A DNA stretch of 41,813 nt from Lentibacillus populi (GTDB lineage: Bacteria > Bacillota > Bacilli > Bacillales > Amphibacillaceae). A program made the position numbers and the translations under genes. This document shows positions 1 through 8,631 of this stretch, in pieces. The stretch lies in assembly GCA_014642895.1 (NCBI GenBank), contig BMJD01000037.1:1-41813 (forward strand), read 5' to 3'. Below the pieces are notes generated by a model. It was not told the DNA's origin, did not search any database, and was given only the letters and a program-made list of their open reading frames with translations. Position 1 is the first letter of the stretch; every line of letters starts with the position of its first letter.

Positions 1-106
1 TATACTCCTGACTTTATCAAAATGCTTCAACATTAGTAGGAGAAAATCGGAGAAAAACAGCGATATTTTAAGAAAACCGAAATTTATTGAGGGAGGAAGT
101 GAAATA

Positions 107-673
107 ATGAACGATTTTATACCATTAAACGCATACGGTATAGGTATTCAACATCCGAGAGACTGGCAGATATTTATTAATCCAAATAATAAATTCACCT
201 TTAACGAGGGTCTAATTAAAATAGATAAAATAACAATATCGAAAAGGGCATCTACTTCTTTATCGTTAAGATGGGCAAGTATGAAAAAAGATGTAAATTT
301 ACATGATTATGTAGATGAATTAGAGAAACAGTTTCAAAAAAAAGAAAAAAGAAGTCGTCATAAAGATAGATATAAAATTACTGAAAAAATTAAATGTGCA
401 GTTGATGGCAAGGATGCCTACCTACTGAAAAATGAATTTGTAGCAAATCATAGTATTTATCGTGTTTTTGGTAAAAATGAATTGGTTAAGGTCTTACAAA
501 TGTTGTTTTATTCTGAACGGACAAGTAGAATGCTTGTCGCTACTTTATCAACAACTCCTGAAGAGTTGGTTGAAAACGAAGATACGTTCATAGAAATCTT
601 ATCTTCTTTACATGAAGATGTTCATGAAGCCAAAGAGGATGGCTTTCAACCTTATAAACAGATAGCATTATAA
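107..673 (+). CDS. Hypothetical protein, 188 aa
   Basis: I do not recognise this gene. It starts at an ATG preceded by GGGAGGAAGTG, a strong ribosome binding site. The product is basic in its middle (KKEKRSRHKDR at about residues 78-88) and has no signal peptide or membrane segment, so it is probably cytoplasmic. The opening HPRDW near residue 17, the alternating strand-like stretches and the closing helix (EELVENEDTFIEILSSLHED) faintly recall the PsbP/Mog1/DUF1795 fold, but that is only an impression. It lies 73 bases upstream of the acyl-CoA ligase with no obvious terminator between them, so the two could share a transcript. No function is proposed. Confidence 0.75.
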   Translation: MNDFIPLNAYGIGIQHPRDWQIFINPNNKFTFNEGLIKIDKITISKRASTSLSLRWASMKKDVNLHDYVDELEKQFQKKEKRSRHKDRYKITEKIKCAVDGKDAYLLKNEFVANHSIYRVFGKNELVKVLQMLFYSERTSRMLVATLSTTPEELVENEDTFIEILSSLHEDVHEAKEDGFQPYKQIAL

Positions 674-746
674 GGTTATAAGAGTGAGGATATTCACCTG
701 ATAAAAATTAGTTTTATAATATATACAAAGATTGGAGGGAGAGAAA

Positions 747-2369
747 ATGATTTCAGGAAATGACTTTTGGAATGAAACAATAAAAAGGGGTTTAACGACG
801 AAAAATTTCAGTAATAGAGTGTATGATACGTTTAAAGATCTAAAGAGTAGTATGTATCAGATTTTAAAAGATAATGCAAAAGAAGTTCCAAATAAAGTTG
901 GAATAATCGATACGAACAATAAATCTCATACGTATGTTGAATTGCTAGAAATGACCGATAAACTATCTTCTTATCTATTGGAAAGGTATCAGATTCAAAA
1001 GGGAAAGCACATAGGGCTTTTGTTATTTAACTCTATAGAATTTATTGTTTCTTTCCTGGCTGCTCAAAAATTAGGCGCAACGATAATTCCTTTTCCGACT
1101 AAATATAAGGAGCCAGAAATATGTTCGCTAATTGAAAAGAGTAGCTGTGAATTGCTCATTGTTGATGAGAAATATTATCCGTGGGTTAGAAAATACGAAA
1201 ATGAGAAATGTAAGGTAATTAAGTGTGAATCTAAAGACACGGCAAATGGATATGCTTTTGATTTTCTCAATGAATATCCAGTAGTTGAAACAAAGGATAG
1301 TGGCTCAATAGAGGATATAGCGATTATTATGTTTACGTCAGGAACTACTTCATTTAGTAAGGGTGTTGTTATTAGGAATTTTAATGTTCAACACGCGATA
1401 GCTGCGTATCATCGCATTTTAGATGTTAATGAAAGCGATTCTACTATATTAGCAATTCCTATTTATAATGTTACAGGTTTAGTAGCTACATTGTCATTGT
1501 TTTTGAAGTGTAGGGGAACGGTTCGGGTTCATAAGTTTTTTAATATAAATCAGCTTTTATCGGATATATACAAATTTAATATTACATTTTATCATGCATC
1601 ACCTACCATATTTACATTAATGCTAAAGGAAAAGGAGCTATTTCCTAAATTACCTAGTTTAAATATGTTAGCATGCGGTAGCAGTAATATGCCCGCGGAA
1701 ATGATAAAAGAACTAAAAGAATGGATACCAAAGTTGTCATTTAGAACAATCTATGGGTTATCAGAAACGACTTCACCTGCTACCATTTTTCCATCTGATG
1801 CATCTGTAAGTGACTTTATTGGTTCATCAGGTCAACCGATTCCAGGATTATTGATAAAAATAGTAGATGATTGTGGTCAAGAATTAGAACGTGGAAATGC
1901 AGGAGAAATTTGGCTAAAGGGGACAAATGTCGTTGAAAAATATTATAAACAACATTCAGATCTAATTACAAAGGATAAATGGCTAAAAACAGGAGATATA
2001 GGATATGTAAATAAGGAAGGTTACCTCTATGTAGTAGATAGAAAGAAAGATTTAATTAATAGGGGGGGAGAAAAGGTCTTCAGTATTGATATTGAAAATG
2101 CTATACGTCAAATTGAGGGGATTAATGAAGTTGCTGTTGTAGGTGTTAAAGATCGTATATATGGAGAAGTACCTGTGGCAGTCATTTCCTTAAAAAAGGG
2201 CTATAATCTTGATGAATTACTCATTAAATCAAAATTAAAGAATAATTTGGCGAGCTATGAGGTTCCAGCTGACTATTATTTTGTGGATGAAGTTTTCAAA
2301 ACGGCAAATGGAAAAATAGATAAAAATAGAGTTAGAAGTTATATAGAAAAACCAGAGGAGTGTATTTAA
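747..2369 (+). CDS. Acyl-CoA ligase, class I AMP-forming (ANL superfamily), 540 aa
   Basis: Activates a carboxylic acid with ATP to an acyl-adenylate and then an acyl-CoA in the cytoplasm. The P-loop-like motif TSGTTSFSKG begins at residue 197, the A5 motif YGLSETT at residue 336, the hinge region KTGDIG has its Asp at 417, and the A10 lysine of NGKIDK is residue 523. Length and motif order are normal for medium or long-chain acyl-CoA and related aryl or hydroxy-acid ligases. The frame is open from a TTG at 732, but the GGAGGGAG site at 734-741 places the real start at ATG 747. The stop overlaps the ATG of the next gene (TAATG), which implies translational coupling with the CoA-transferase. 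The substrate cannot be read from sequence; a short or branched hydroxy acid would suit the neighbours. Confidence 0.88.
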   Translation: MISGNDFWNETIKRGLTTKNFSNRVYDTFKDLKSSMYQILKDNAKEVPNKVGIIDTNNKSHTYVELLEMTDKLSSYLLERYQIQKGKHIGLLLFNSIEFIVSFLAAQKLGATIIPFPTKYKEPEICSLIEKSSCELLIVDEKYYPWVRKYENEKCKVIKCESKDTANGYAFDFLNEYPVVETKDSGSIEDIAIIMFTSGTTSFSKGVVIRNFNVQHAIAAYHRILDVNESDSTILAIPIYNVTGLVATLSLFLKCRGTVRVHKFFNINQLLSDIYKFNITFYHASPTIFTLMLKEKELFPKLPSLNMLACGSSNMPAEMIKELKEWIPKLSFRTIYGLSETTSPATIFPSDASVSDFIGSSGQPIPGLLIKIVDDCGQELERGNAGEIWLKGTNVVEKYYKQHSDLITKDKWLKTGDIGYVNKEGYLYVVDRKKDLINRGGEKVFSIDIENAIRQIEGINEVAVVGVKDRIYGEVPVAVISLKKGYNLDELLIKSKLKNNLASYEVPADYYFVDEVFKTANGKIDKNRVRSYIEKPEECI

Positions 2370-3973
2370 TGAAAGCTAATTTTATAAAGGCTAATGAAGT
2401 TACAAATTTTATAAAAGATGGCGATACAGTTACTACTGTCGGAATGACGCTAATTGGTGCATCAGAATCCATTTTAAAAGCAATTGAAAATAGCTTTCTG
2501 GAAATTGGACATCCAAGGGATTTAACGTTAGTACATTCAGCTGGTCAAAGTGACCGAAAAAATGGTATCCAACACTTTGCTCATGAAGGTTTGGTTTCTA
2601 AAATTATCGGTTCCCATTGGGGACTTCAACCAAAGTGGATGGGTATGATTGCTGAGAATAAGGTTGATGCGTATTGCCTTCCACAAGGTCAATTAGCACA
2701 GTTATATAGGTCAATGGCTTGTGGACTTCCGGGAAAAATGAGTAAGGTTGGATTGGGCACCTTTGTTGATCCCCGTATTGAAGGGGGGAAAATGAATGAA
2801 AGAACTAAAAGACTAGGTGATATTTCTGAAATAATGGAATATGGCAATGAGGAATATATGTTTTATAAGAAAATTAACTTAGATGCCTGTATTGTACGTG
2901 GAACTACTGCAGATGAAATGGGCAATATTACTATGGAAGACGAAGCAATGAAACTTGAAGTTTTACCAGCTGTACTTGCTACTAAAAGGTTTGGTGGAAA
3001 GGTTATTGTACAAGTGAAACGTGTAGCTGAGACAGGGACTCTAAACCCGAAAGATGTTGTCGTTCCAGGAGTTTTTGTTGATGCGGTAATAGTATGTGAC
3101 AATCCATATGAAGATCATAAGCAAACATCTTCCTGGTACTATGATCCTTCTTATTCTGGAAATCTTAGGATCCCAGTTACTTCTATCAAACCATTGGAAT
3201 TAACTATTCGAAAATTTATCGGAAGAAGAGCCATGTATGAAATTAATAAAGGCGATGTTATCAATTTAGGAACGGGAATACCTAATGATGTGGTAGGTAA
3301 TATCGCAAATGAAGAAGGTGTTTCCAAAGACTGTATGATTACTGTTGAATCAGGAATATATGGTGGTATTCAAGCAGGTGGGGTAGACTTTGGAATTGGG
3401 CAGAATGTATATGCGATGATCACACATGATCAGCAAATGGATTACTATAACGGAGCTGGCGTAGACGTTACTTTTATGGGAGCGGGTGAGTTTGATGGGG
3501 AAGGTAATGTTAATGCTACCAAGATGGGCCCTTTATGCACAGGGGCTGGTGGATTTATAGACATCACTCAAAGTGCTAAGAGAGTTGTTTTTTGTGCAAC
3601 GTTTAGTACTGGCGGTGCAAAAGTAAGCTTCAAAAATAACGAGGTGCATATAGATCAAGAAGGTTCTATAAAAAAGATGGTTTCAAAAGTTTCACAAATT
3701 TCTTTTAATGGAAATTTTGCCAGAGAAAAGGGACAGGATGTCTTTTTTGTTACGGAAAGAGCAGTATTTAAATTGGTAAAAGAGGGTGTCATGTTAATAG
3801 AGATAGCCCCTGGGATTGATTTGCAAAAAGATGTTCTAGATATGATGGAATTTGAGCCTATAATTAGCAAAGACCTAAAGGTAATGGATAAGAAACTGTT
3901 TACAAAAGGACCATTCGGGTTAAAAGAAATTTGGGAAACCAAATCAAACATAGTATCCCATAGTATCGTTTAA
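2369..3973 (+). CDS. Family I CoA-transferase (YdiF/Pct type), 534 aa
   Basis: Transfers CoA between acyl-CoA and free acids such as acetate, propionate or acetoacetate through a glutamyl-CoA thioester. The two CoA-transferase halves are fused in one chain, as in propionate or acetate CoA-transferases. The catalytic glutamate is E327 in VESGIYGG, preceded by NLGTGIPNDV, and GAGGFIDITQ follows in the second half. A GTG at 2360 is in frame, but AGAGGAG at 2354-2360 points to ATG 2369, which overlaps the ligase stop by one base. Having both an ATP-dependent ligase and a CoA-transferase gives two ways to activate the same acid, or lets the transferase recycle the CoA of the product. Confidence 0.88.
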   Translation: MKANFIKANEVTNFIKDGDTVTTVGMTLIGASESILKAIENSFLEIGHPRDLTLVHSAGQSDRKNGIQHFAHEGLVSKIIGSHWGLQPKWMGMIAENKVDAYCLPQGQLAQLYRSMACGLPGKMSKVGLGTFVDPRIEGGKMNERTKRLGDISEIMEYGNEEYMFYKKINLDACIVRGTTADEMGNITMEDEAMKLEVLPAVLATKRFGGKVIVQVKRVAETGTLNPKDVVVPGVFVDAVIVCDNPYEDHKQTSSWYYDPSYSGNLRIPVTSIKPLELTIRKFIGRRAMYEINKGDVINLGTGIPNDVVGNIANEEGVSKDCMITVESGIYGGIQAGGVDFGIGQNVYAMITHDQQMDYYNGAGVDVTFMGAGEFDGEGNVNATKMGPLCTGAGGFIDITQSAKRVVFCATFSTGGAKVSFKNNEVHIDQEGSIKKMVSKVSQISFNGNFAREKGQDVFFVTERAVFKLVKEGVMLIEIAPGIDLQKDVLDMMEFEPIISKDLKVMDKKLFTKGPFGLKEIWETKSNIVSHSIV

Positions 3974-4010
3974 TATGGTTTAGAATAAATTCAAAAATGG
4001 AGGTAAAAAG

Positions 4011-4751
4011 ATGGGGAGATTATCAGATAAACTTGCGATAGTTACAGGAGCTGCAAGGGGACTTGGTAAAGGTATTGCAGAGAAGCTAGCTATAGAAGGG
4101 GCAAAAGTAGTTATCGTTGACCTAAATGAAGAGATATGTAAGGAAGTAGTTCAAGAATTTTCTGATCATGGCTACAGAGTAACTTCTTATGCAGCTAATA
4201 TTGCAAACCAAGATGAAGTCCAAAACTTATTTAATTATGTTGCTGATGAATTTGGAACAGTAGATATCTTGGTAAACAATGCGGGGATTAATAGAGATTC
4301 CACGCTTCACAAAATGTCCGTGGAGCAGTGGCAGCAAGTAATTGACGTTAACCTAACTGGAACATTTTTCTGTACTCAAGAAGCTACTAAACAAATGAAA
4401 GAAAAAAAATATGGTAGAATTATCTCTATTTCATCTGCTAGCTGGCTAGGTAACTTTGGTCAAGCAAACTATGCAGCATCAAAAGCTGGCGTAGTTGGAT
4501 TGATGAAAACAGCGGCAAGGGAATTAGCTAGGAATAATATTACATGTAATGCGATTTGCCCGGGTTTTATTGATACGGATATGACGAGAGGGGTACCAGA
4601 TAAGGTTTGGGATCAAATGATTTCTAAAATTCCAATGGGCAGAGCAGGAAGCCCTTCTGATGTAGGAAATATGATAGCTTTCCTAGCCTCAGATGAAGCG
4701 TCTTATATAACGGGTGAAGTTATCAATGTAGGTGGGGGAATGGTTCTCTAG
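4011..4751 (+). CDS. Short-chain dehydrogenase/reductase, FabG/PhaB-like, 246 aa
   Basis: A cytoplasmic NAD(P)-dependent oxidoreductase of the classical SDR family. The Rossmann motif TGAARGLG is at residues 12-19 and NNAG at 89-92. The catalytic tetrad is N114, S141, Y154 and K158. The acidic D37 at the end of the second strand favours NAD(H), which would suit oxidation of a hydroxyacyl compound rather than fatty acid synthesis. It closely resembles 3-oxoacyl-ACP reductases and acetoacetyl-CoA reductases. It follows the CoA-transferase by 37 bases with AATGGAGG as ribosome binding site and precedes the thiolase by 44 bases, so it belongs to the same operon. The exact hydroxyacyl substrate is unknown. 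Confidence 0.87.
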   Translation: MGRLSDKLAIVTGAARGLGKGIAEKLAIEGAKVVIVDLNEEICKEVVQEFSDHGYRVTSYAANIANQDEVQNLFNYVADEFGTVDILVNNAGINRDSTLHKMSVEQWQQVIDVNLTGTFFCTQEATKQMKEKKYGRIISISSASWLGNFGQANYAASKAGVVGLMKTAARELARNNITCNAICPGFIDTDMTRGVPDKVWDQMISKIPMGRAGSPSDVGNMIAFLASDEASYITGEVINVGGGMVL

Positions 4752-4795
4752 TATGGGCTTTTACAATTTAGTTTATAGAAAAAGGGGAATAAAAA

Positions 4796-5983
4796 ATGAG
4801 TGAATTAAAAGAGGTAGTTGTTGTATCCGGTGCAAGAACTCCAATTGGTAAATTCGGCGGTGGCTTAAAAGATATACATGCAACTGATCTGGCGGCATGT
4901 ACAGTAAAAGAAGCTATAAAAAGGGCAGGAATCGAATCCAAAAGTGTGGATGAATTGATTGTCGGTAATGTTGGACAAATTGCTGAAAATGGCTTTATAG
5001 GAAGGGTAATTTCGTTAAAATCGGATTTACCAGCTGAAACAACGGCTTACTCTGTTAACCGCCAATGCGGTTCTGGATTGCAAGCTATTGTAGATGGTAT
5101 GATGCAAATTCAAACAGGGAATGCAGATGTTGTAGTATCGTGTGGCACGGAAAACATGTCCCAATTACCGTATTACTTAAAAGGTGCGCGTTTTGGATAT
5201 AAAATGGGGCATGGTGAATTAGAAGATGGATTATTATCTATTTTAACTTGGCCAAGCGGACCATATCATAATGGTGTTACAGCTGAAAATGTAGCTGAAA
5301 GATATCATGTTTCTAGAGAAGAACAAGATGAATTTTCTATAAAAAGTCAAGAGAGAGCGATTAAGGCAATTAAACATGGAAAATTCAAGGATGAGATTGT
5401 ACCTATTGAAGTAAAAGGCAGAAAAGGAAAAATTACAATTGTTGATACTGATGAGCACCCAAGAGAAGGAGTTACAATGGAGACGCTTGGTAAAATGAAA
5501 CCGGCTTTTAAAAAGGATGGTTCTGTTACCGCAGCAAATTCTTCTGGAATTAATGACGGTGCAGGTGCAGTAGTTCTTATGTCAAAAGAAAAGGCAGAAG
5601 AGTTAGGGGTTGAACCCTTATTAAAAATAAAAGGTTTTGCTGTAGCTGGGAATGATCCAGATGTTATGGGGTATGCTCCAAAATTATCAACTGAGAAATT
5701 AGCTAAAAAACTAAATTTTAATTTAGATGGAATTGATATTTTCGAGCTAAATGAAGCATTTGCTTCCCAGTCTTGTGCAGTAATTAGAGATTTAAATCTG
5801 GATCCGAACAAAGTTAATGTTAATGGCGGTGCAATTAGCTTAGGCCATCCCGTAGGTGCAACGGGAACTATTTTAACTATTAAAATGATGTATGAAATGA
5901 AACGTTCCCAATTAGATAGGGGTATTGTTACTATGTGTATCGGCGGTGGTCAAGGTATCTCTGCACTATTTGAAAGATGTTAG
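4796..5983 (+). CDS. Acetyl-CoA C-acyltransferase (thiolase), 395 aa
   Basis: Cleaves a 3-ketoacyl-CoA, probably acetoacetyl-CoA, with CoA to acetyl-CoA, or the reverse. The acyl-accepting cysteine is C91 in NRQCGSG, the activating histidine is H351 in LGHPVGATG, and the second catalytic cysteine is C381 in MCIGGGQG. Length is standard for thiolase II enzymes. It is the last gene of the ligase operon: a clear hairpin terminator begins 10 bases after its stop. With the SDR and the 3-hydroxyacyl-CoA dehydrogenase it completes a short beta-oxidation or ketone-body route. Confidence 0.93.
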   Translation: MSELKEVVVVSGARTPIGKFGGGLKDIHATDLAACTVKEAIKRAGIESKSVDELIVGNVGQIAENGFIGRVISLKSDLPAETTAYSVNRQCGSGLQAIVDGMMQIQTGNADVVVSCGTENMSQLPYYLKGARFGYKMGHGELEDGLLSILTWPSGPYHNGVTAENVAERYHVSREEQDEFSIKSQERAIKAIKHGKFKDEIVPIEVKGRKGKITIVDTDEHPREGVTMETLGKMKPAFKKDGSVTAANSSGINDGAGAVVLMSKEKAEELGVEPLLKIKGFAVAGNDPDVMGYAPKLSTEKLAKKLNFNLDGIDIFELNEAFASQSCAVIRDLNLDPNKVNVNGGAISLGHPVGATGTILTIKMMYEMKRSQLDRGIVTMCIGGGQGISALFERC

Positions 5984-5992
5984 TTTATGGGG

Positions 5993-6028
5993 AAAGGTGA
6001 GAATAGGATTCATTTCTCACCTTTTCTT
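5993..6028 (+). terminator. Intrinsic terminator after the thiolase gene
   Basis: An 11-bp perfect stem, AAAGGTGAGAA at 5993-6003 pairing with TTCTCACCTTT at 6014-6024, is followed by a short T-rich run. It closes the ligase-to-thiolase operon. Confidence 0.85.
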
Positions 6029-6137
6029 ATATCAAATTTTATATAAACCCAAGGTAATTAATAATACAATTTTTCTTTGTCACAGGAAAGTTTAATTGAT
6101 GTAGTTATGAATTTAAGTAGTATTGGGGGGAGACTTT

Positions 6138-7022
6138 ATGTTAGTTGAAAAAGTGGCAGTAGTAGGTGGCGGACTAATGGGGGCAGGCATTGCTCAAAAT
6201 GCTGCTGAATCAGGAAAGAATGTAACCCTTATAGAGGTAAATCAATCTAAGGTGAATGAAGCTCTACAAAATATAGAAATGCAATTAGAGTTGAAGGTAA
6301 ATAAAGAAAAGATAACCGGAGAAGAAAAAGAACAAACGCTGAAAAACATTTGTGTAAAGACTGGTATTGAACATATAAGGGGAGCCGAGTTGGTAATCGA
6401 AGCAGTTCCAGAGGACTTGGAAATCAAAAAAAGTGTTTTTACTCAATTCAATCAATATGCGGATGAACATGCAATATTAGCTTCTAATACATCCGGTCTT
6501 TCCATAGCAGCAATCGGATCAGCAACGCAACGTCCTGAAAAGGTTATCGGTTTTCATTATTTTTATCCTGTACCTGTCATGAAGCTTGTAGAAGTCACAC
6601 CATCTATTATTACAAATGACTCTACTATTGGGGCTATGTTTGATTTTGCTCACAGTATTGGAAAAAAACCTGTTCGTTGCAAGGATTATCCAGGATTTCT
6701 TGTTAATCGCCTCCTTGTTCCGATGGTTAATGAAGCGGTTTATTGTGTAATGGAAGGTGCTGAGCCTAAAGACATAGATGAAGCGATGAAGTTGGGGGCG
6801 AATCATCGCATGGGACCCTTGACCCTTGCTGATTTCGTTGGATTGGATGTTCTTTTGGCAACAATGGAAGGTCTTTACCATGGATTTCAAGATTCCAAAT
6901 ATCGCCCTTGTCCATTATTGAAGAAGATCGTTGAATCTGGTAACTATGGTGTAAAGACTGGCAAAGGTTTTTATTACTATGATGAGTTAGGAAAACAGCT
7001 TCAACAGGCTGTTCATATTTAA
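6138..7022 (+). CDS. 3-hydroxyacyl-CoA (3-hydroxybutyryl-CoA) dehydrogenase, 294 aa
   Basis: Oxidises L-3-hydroxyacyl-CoA to 3-ketoacyl-CoA with NAD, or the reverse. The N-terminal Rossmann motif GGGLMG is at residues 10-15. SNTSGLSIA and the catalytic H140 in IGFHYFYPVPVMKLVEV follow, and the helical C-terminal domain contains KDYPGFLVNR and ends with GVKTGKGFYYY. Length matches monofunctional enzymes such as Hbd, MmgB or PaaH. The frame is open from TTG 6123, but GGGGGGAG at 6125-6132 selects ATG 6138. It sits between two terminators and so is transcribed alone, probably feeding the thiolase encoded just upstream. Confidence 0.92.
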   Translation: MLVEKVAVVGGGLMGAGIAQNAAESGKNVTLIEVNQSKVNEALQNIEMQLELKVNKEKITGEEKEQTLKNICVKTGIEHIRGAELVIEAVPEDLEIKKSVFTQFNQYADEHAILASNTSGLSIAAIGSATQRPEKVIGFHYFYPVPVMKLVEVTPSIITNDSTIGAMFDFAHSIGKKPVRCKDYPGFLVNRLLVPMVNEAVYCVMEGAEPKDIDEAMKLGANHRMGPLTLADFVGLDVLLATMEGLYHGFQDSKYRPCPLLKKIVESGNYGVKTGKGFYYYDELGKQLQQAVHI

Positions 7023-7076
7023 AAATTTTGATTACCCCCTAGAAAAGTAAGGCAAATAGATATTAATGTTTCAGAA

Positions 7077-7116
7077 AAGAGACTACACAAACGATATTGT
7101 GTAGCCTCTTCATTTT
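7077..7116 (+). terminator. Intrinsic terminator after the 3-hydroxyacyl-CoA dehydrogenase
   Basis: Arms AAGAGACTACACAA (7077-7090) and TTGTGTAGCCTCTT (7097-7110) pair over 14 positions with one mismatch around a 6-base loop, followed by a T-containing tail. Confidence 0.75.
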
Positions 7117-7245
7117 GCCCCCAACCTTCATTAGCATTCATTCAATTTTAAACATGCTTTAGAATTTATAATTATTGTGATACCTATTTCTATAGTGTAT
7201 AACAGACACAACTTTGATTATATAAATAGAAATATTCAAAAGGTA

Positions 7246-7274
7246 TTGACTTATTGGATATCTTAAAGTAGAAT
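7246..7274 (+). promoter_or_regulatory. Sigma-A-type promoter of the TTT transporter operon
   Basis: TTGACT (7246-7251) and TAGAAT (7269-7274) are separated by exactly 17 bases. Transcription should begin near 7281, giving a leader of about 240 bases that holds the candidate operator and the cre-like box before the first gene at 7524. Confidence 0.75.
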
Positions 7275-7291
7275 TACAACAAACGTTTCAG

Positions 7292-7312
7292 TGGTTGGGT
7301 CACATTGCCACT
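7292..7312 (+). promoter_or_regulatory. Candidate GntR-family operator 1
   Basis: The core GGTCACATTGCC (7298-7309) sits inside a block that is nearly identical to one at 10731-10750 (both contain TTGGGTCAC and CCACT). It begins about 10-15 bases downstream of the predicted transcription start, a position where a bound repressor would block the promoter. Its partner is the FadR-type regulator encoded at 13.4 kb, by inference. Confidence 0.6.
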
Positions 7313-7401
7313 TTGTTATTTTCACAAAATAGATCATTAGCAAATTTTTAACAATTTAACAAGTAGCACATTCATAGATAGAATACCAATCATTGTAAAT
7401 T

Positions 7402-7451
7402 AGGAGGTGATCTGTTAAAACGAATAATTTTTAAAAAGAAAACCGCATTCC
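7402..7451 (+). promoter_or_regulatory. Strong Shine-Dalgarno in the leader, possible tiny leader ORF
   Basis: TAGGAGGTGATC here is an unusually full complement of the 16S rRNA tail, yet no ordinary gene follows. A CTG codon placed at the right distance would open a 16-codon reading frame rich in Lys and Arg (LLKRIIFKKK and on). It may be a leader peptide, a gene remnant or chance. Confidence 0.25.
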
Positions 7452-7463
7452 ATCGTCTTTAAA

Positions 7464-7477
7464 TGACAACGCTTACA
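7464..7477 (+). promoter_or_regulatory. cre-like box (CcpA binding site)
   Basis: TGACAACGCTTACA fits the degenerate cre consensus TGWNANCGNTNWCA at every position. It lies about 185 bases downstream of the predicted start of transcription and 47 bases before the first gene, where CcpA could act as a roadblock. This suggests that the transporter operon is shut down when preferred sugars are present. Confidence 0.6.
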
Positions 7478-7523
7478 ACAAAGTTATTAACATAGATTAC
7501 TATAAAGAAAGAGGAGGATAAAC

Positions 7524-8495
7524 ATGTTAAGAAAAATTTATGCTATTGTAATGCTGGTTTGTGGATTATTTATTTTGGCCTCATGTTCTACTAGTGCTGG
7601 AGGATCTGAGGCCCCAGAAGATTTTCCTTCAAAGTCTATCACTTACAGCCTACCATTTGATCCAGGTGGGCAATCGGATGTTGAGGCTAGGCGTCAGCAG
7701 CCTTACCTAGAGGAATACTTAGGGGAAAAAATTGTTATTCAATACAAACCCGGTGGTGGAGGAAGTGTGGGCTGGAGTGAATTAACTAATAAAGACCCAG
7801 ATGGATATTTCTTTTCTGGTATAAACATTCCACATATCATTCTTCAGCCATTAGCAAACGACGATACAGGTTACAAAACTGAAGACATTGTACCAGTTGC
7901 TATTTTTCAGGCAACACCAATTGGGATAGCTGTTTCTAAGGATAGTGACATTAATTCACTTGAAGATCTTGTTAATAAGGCTAAAGAGTCACCAGGCACT
8001 GTTACTGTATCTGGTTCTGGAACATACACAGGTCATCATATAGCGTTTTTACAGTTTCAGGATATTGCCGATATTAAGATGCAATATGTACCATTTGATG
8101 GTGCTTCTCCCTCTGTTCAGGCATTTCTAGGTGGAAATACAGAGGTTTTATTAGGAAATTCTAGTGATCTATTAAAGTATAAGGACGATATGAAAATTCT
8201 TGCAATAGGGTCTGAGAAAACATTCAAGCCACTTTCAGATGTTCCTACATTCAAGGAATTGGGCTATGACATGACTGCAGGAATTGATCGTGGGGTAGCC
8301 GTACCACCTGGAACAAACCCAGAAGTTATTGAAATTCTTGAAAAAGCATTTTTAAAAATTTTAGACGAGCCTGGTGTTCAAGATAAAATGTATGAAGAAG
8401 GATTTGAACCAAAAACAATGGGACATAAGGAATCCTTAGAATATATTGAAACAAAAACAGAACAATATAGTCGTATTATTGAAAACGTACAATAA
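7524..8495 (+). CDS. slcH: TTT-family substrate-binding lipoprotein (TctC/Bug type), probable sulfolactate binder, 323 aa
   Basis: The extracellular solute-binding component of a tripartite tricarboxylate transporter. The signal peptide ends in a lipobox LASC with lipidated C21, so the protein is anchored outside the membrane. The Bug-family start ITYSLPFDPGGQSDVEAR and the central VSGSGTYTGHHIA are typical, as is the length. AGAGGAGG precedes the ATG. It is followed by TctA and TctB homologues. The TTT family transports carboxylates. The adjacent lyase and dehydrogenase genes suggest 3-sulfolactate, for which a TTT system called SlcHFG is known in sulfolactate degraders. The ligand assignment rests on context; other hydroxy- or dicarboxylates remain possible. 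Confidence 0.82.
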   Translation: MLRKIYAIVMLVCGLFILASCSTSAGGSEAPEDFPSKSITYSLPFDPGGQSDVEARRQQPYLEEYLGEKIVIQYKPGGGGSVGWSELTNKDPDGYFFSGINIPHIILQPLANDDTGYKTEDIVPVAIFQATPIGIAVSKDSDINSLEDLVNKAKESPGTVTVSGSGTYTGHHIAFLQFQDIADIKMQYVPFDGASPSVQAFLGGNTEVLLGNSSDLLKYKDDMKILAIGSEKTFKPLSDVPTFKELGYDMTAGIDRGVAVPPGTNPEVIEILEKAFLKILDEPGVQDKMYEEGFEPKTMGHKESLEYIETKTEQYSRIIENVQ

Positions 8496-8555
8496 AATTT
8501 AACTCTATAATAAAAATACATCGTTTCGGATTTAATTTATCTTGAAGTATTCGTA

Positions 8556-8595
8556 CAGCATATGCGTTGTAGCACCACTATGATTTATTATGCTG
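8556..8595 (+). promoter_or_regulatory. Weak hairpin between binding-protein and permease genes
   Basis: CAGCATA (8556-8562) can pair with TATGCTG (8589-8595) in the 136-base gap between tctC-like and tctA-like genes. There is no U tract directly after it. A processing or partial-termination role that would raise binding protein over permease is conceivable but unproven. Confidence 0.3.
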
Positions 8596-8631
8596 GAAGT
8601 GATTTAATTTTTATCTTTGGGAGGAAAAGAC

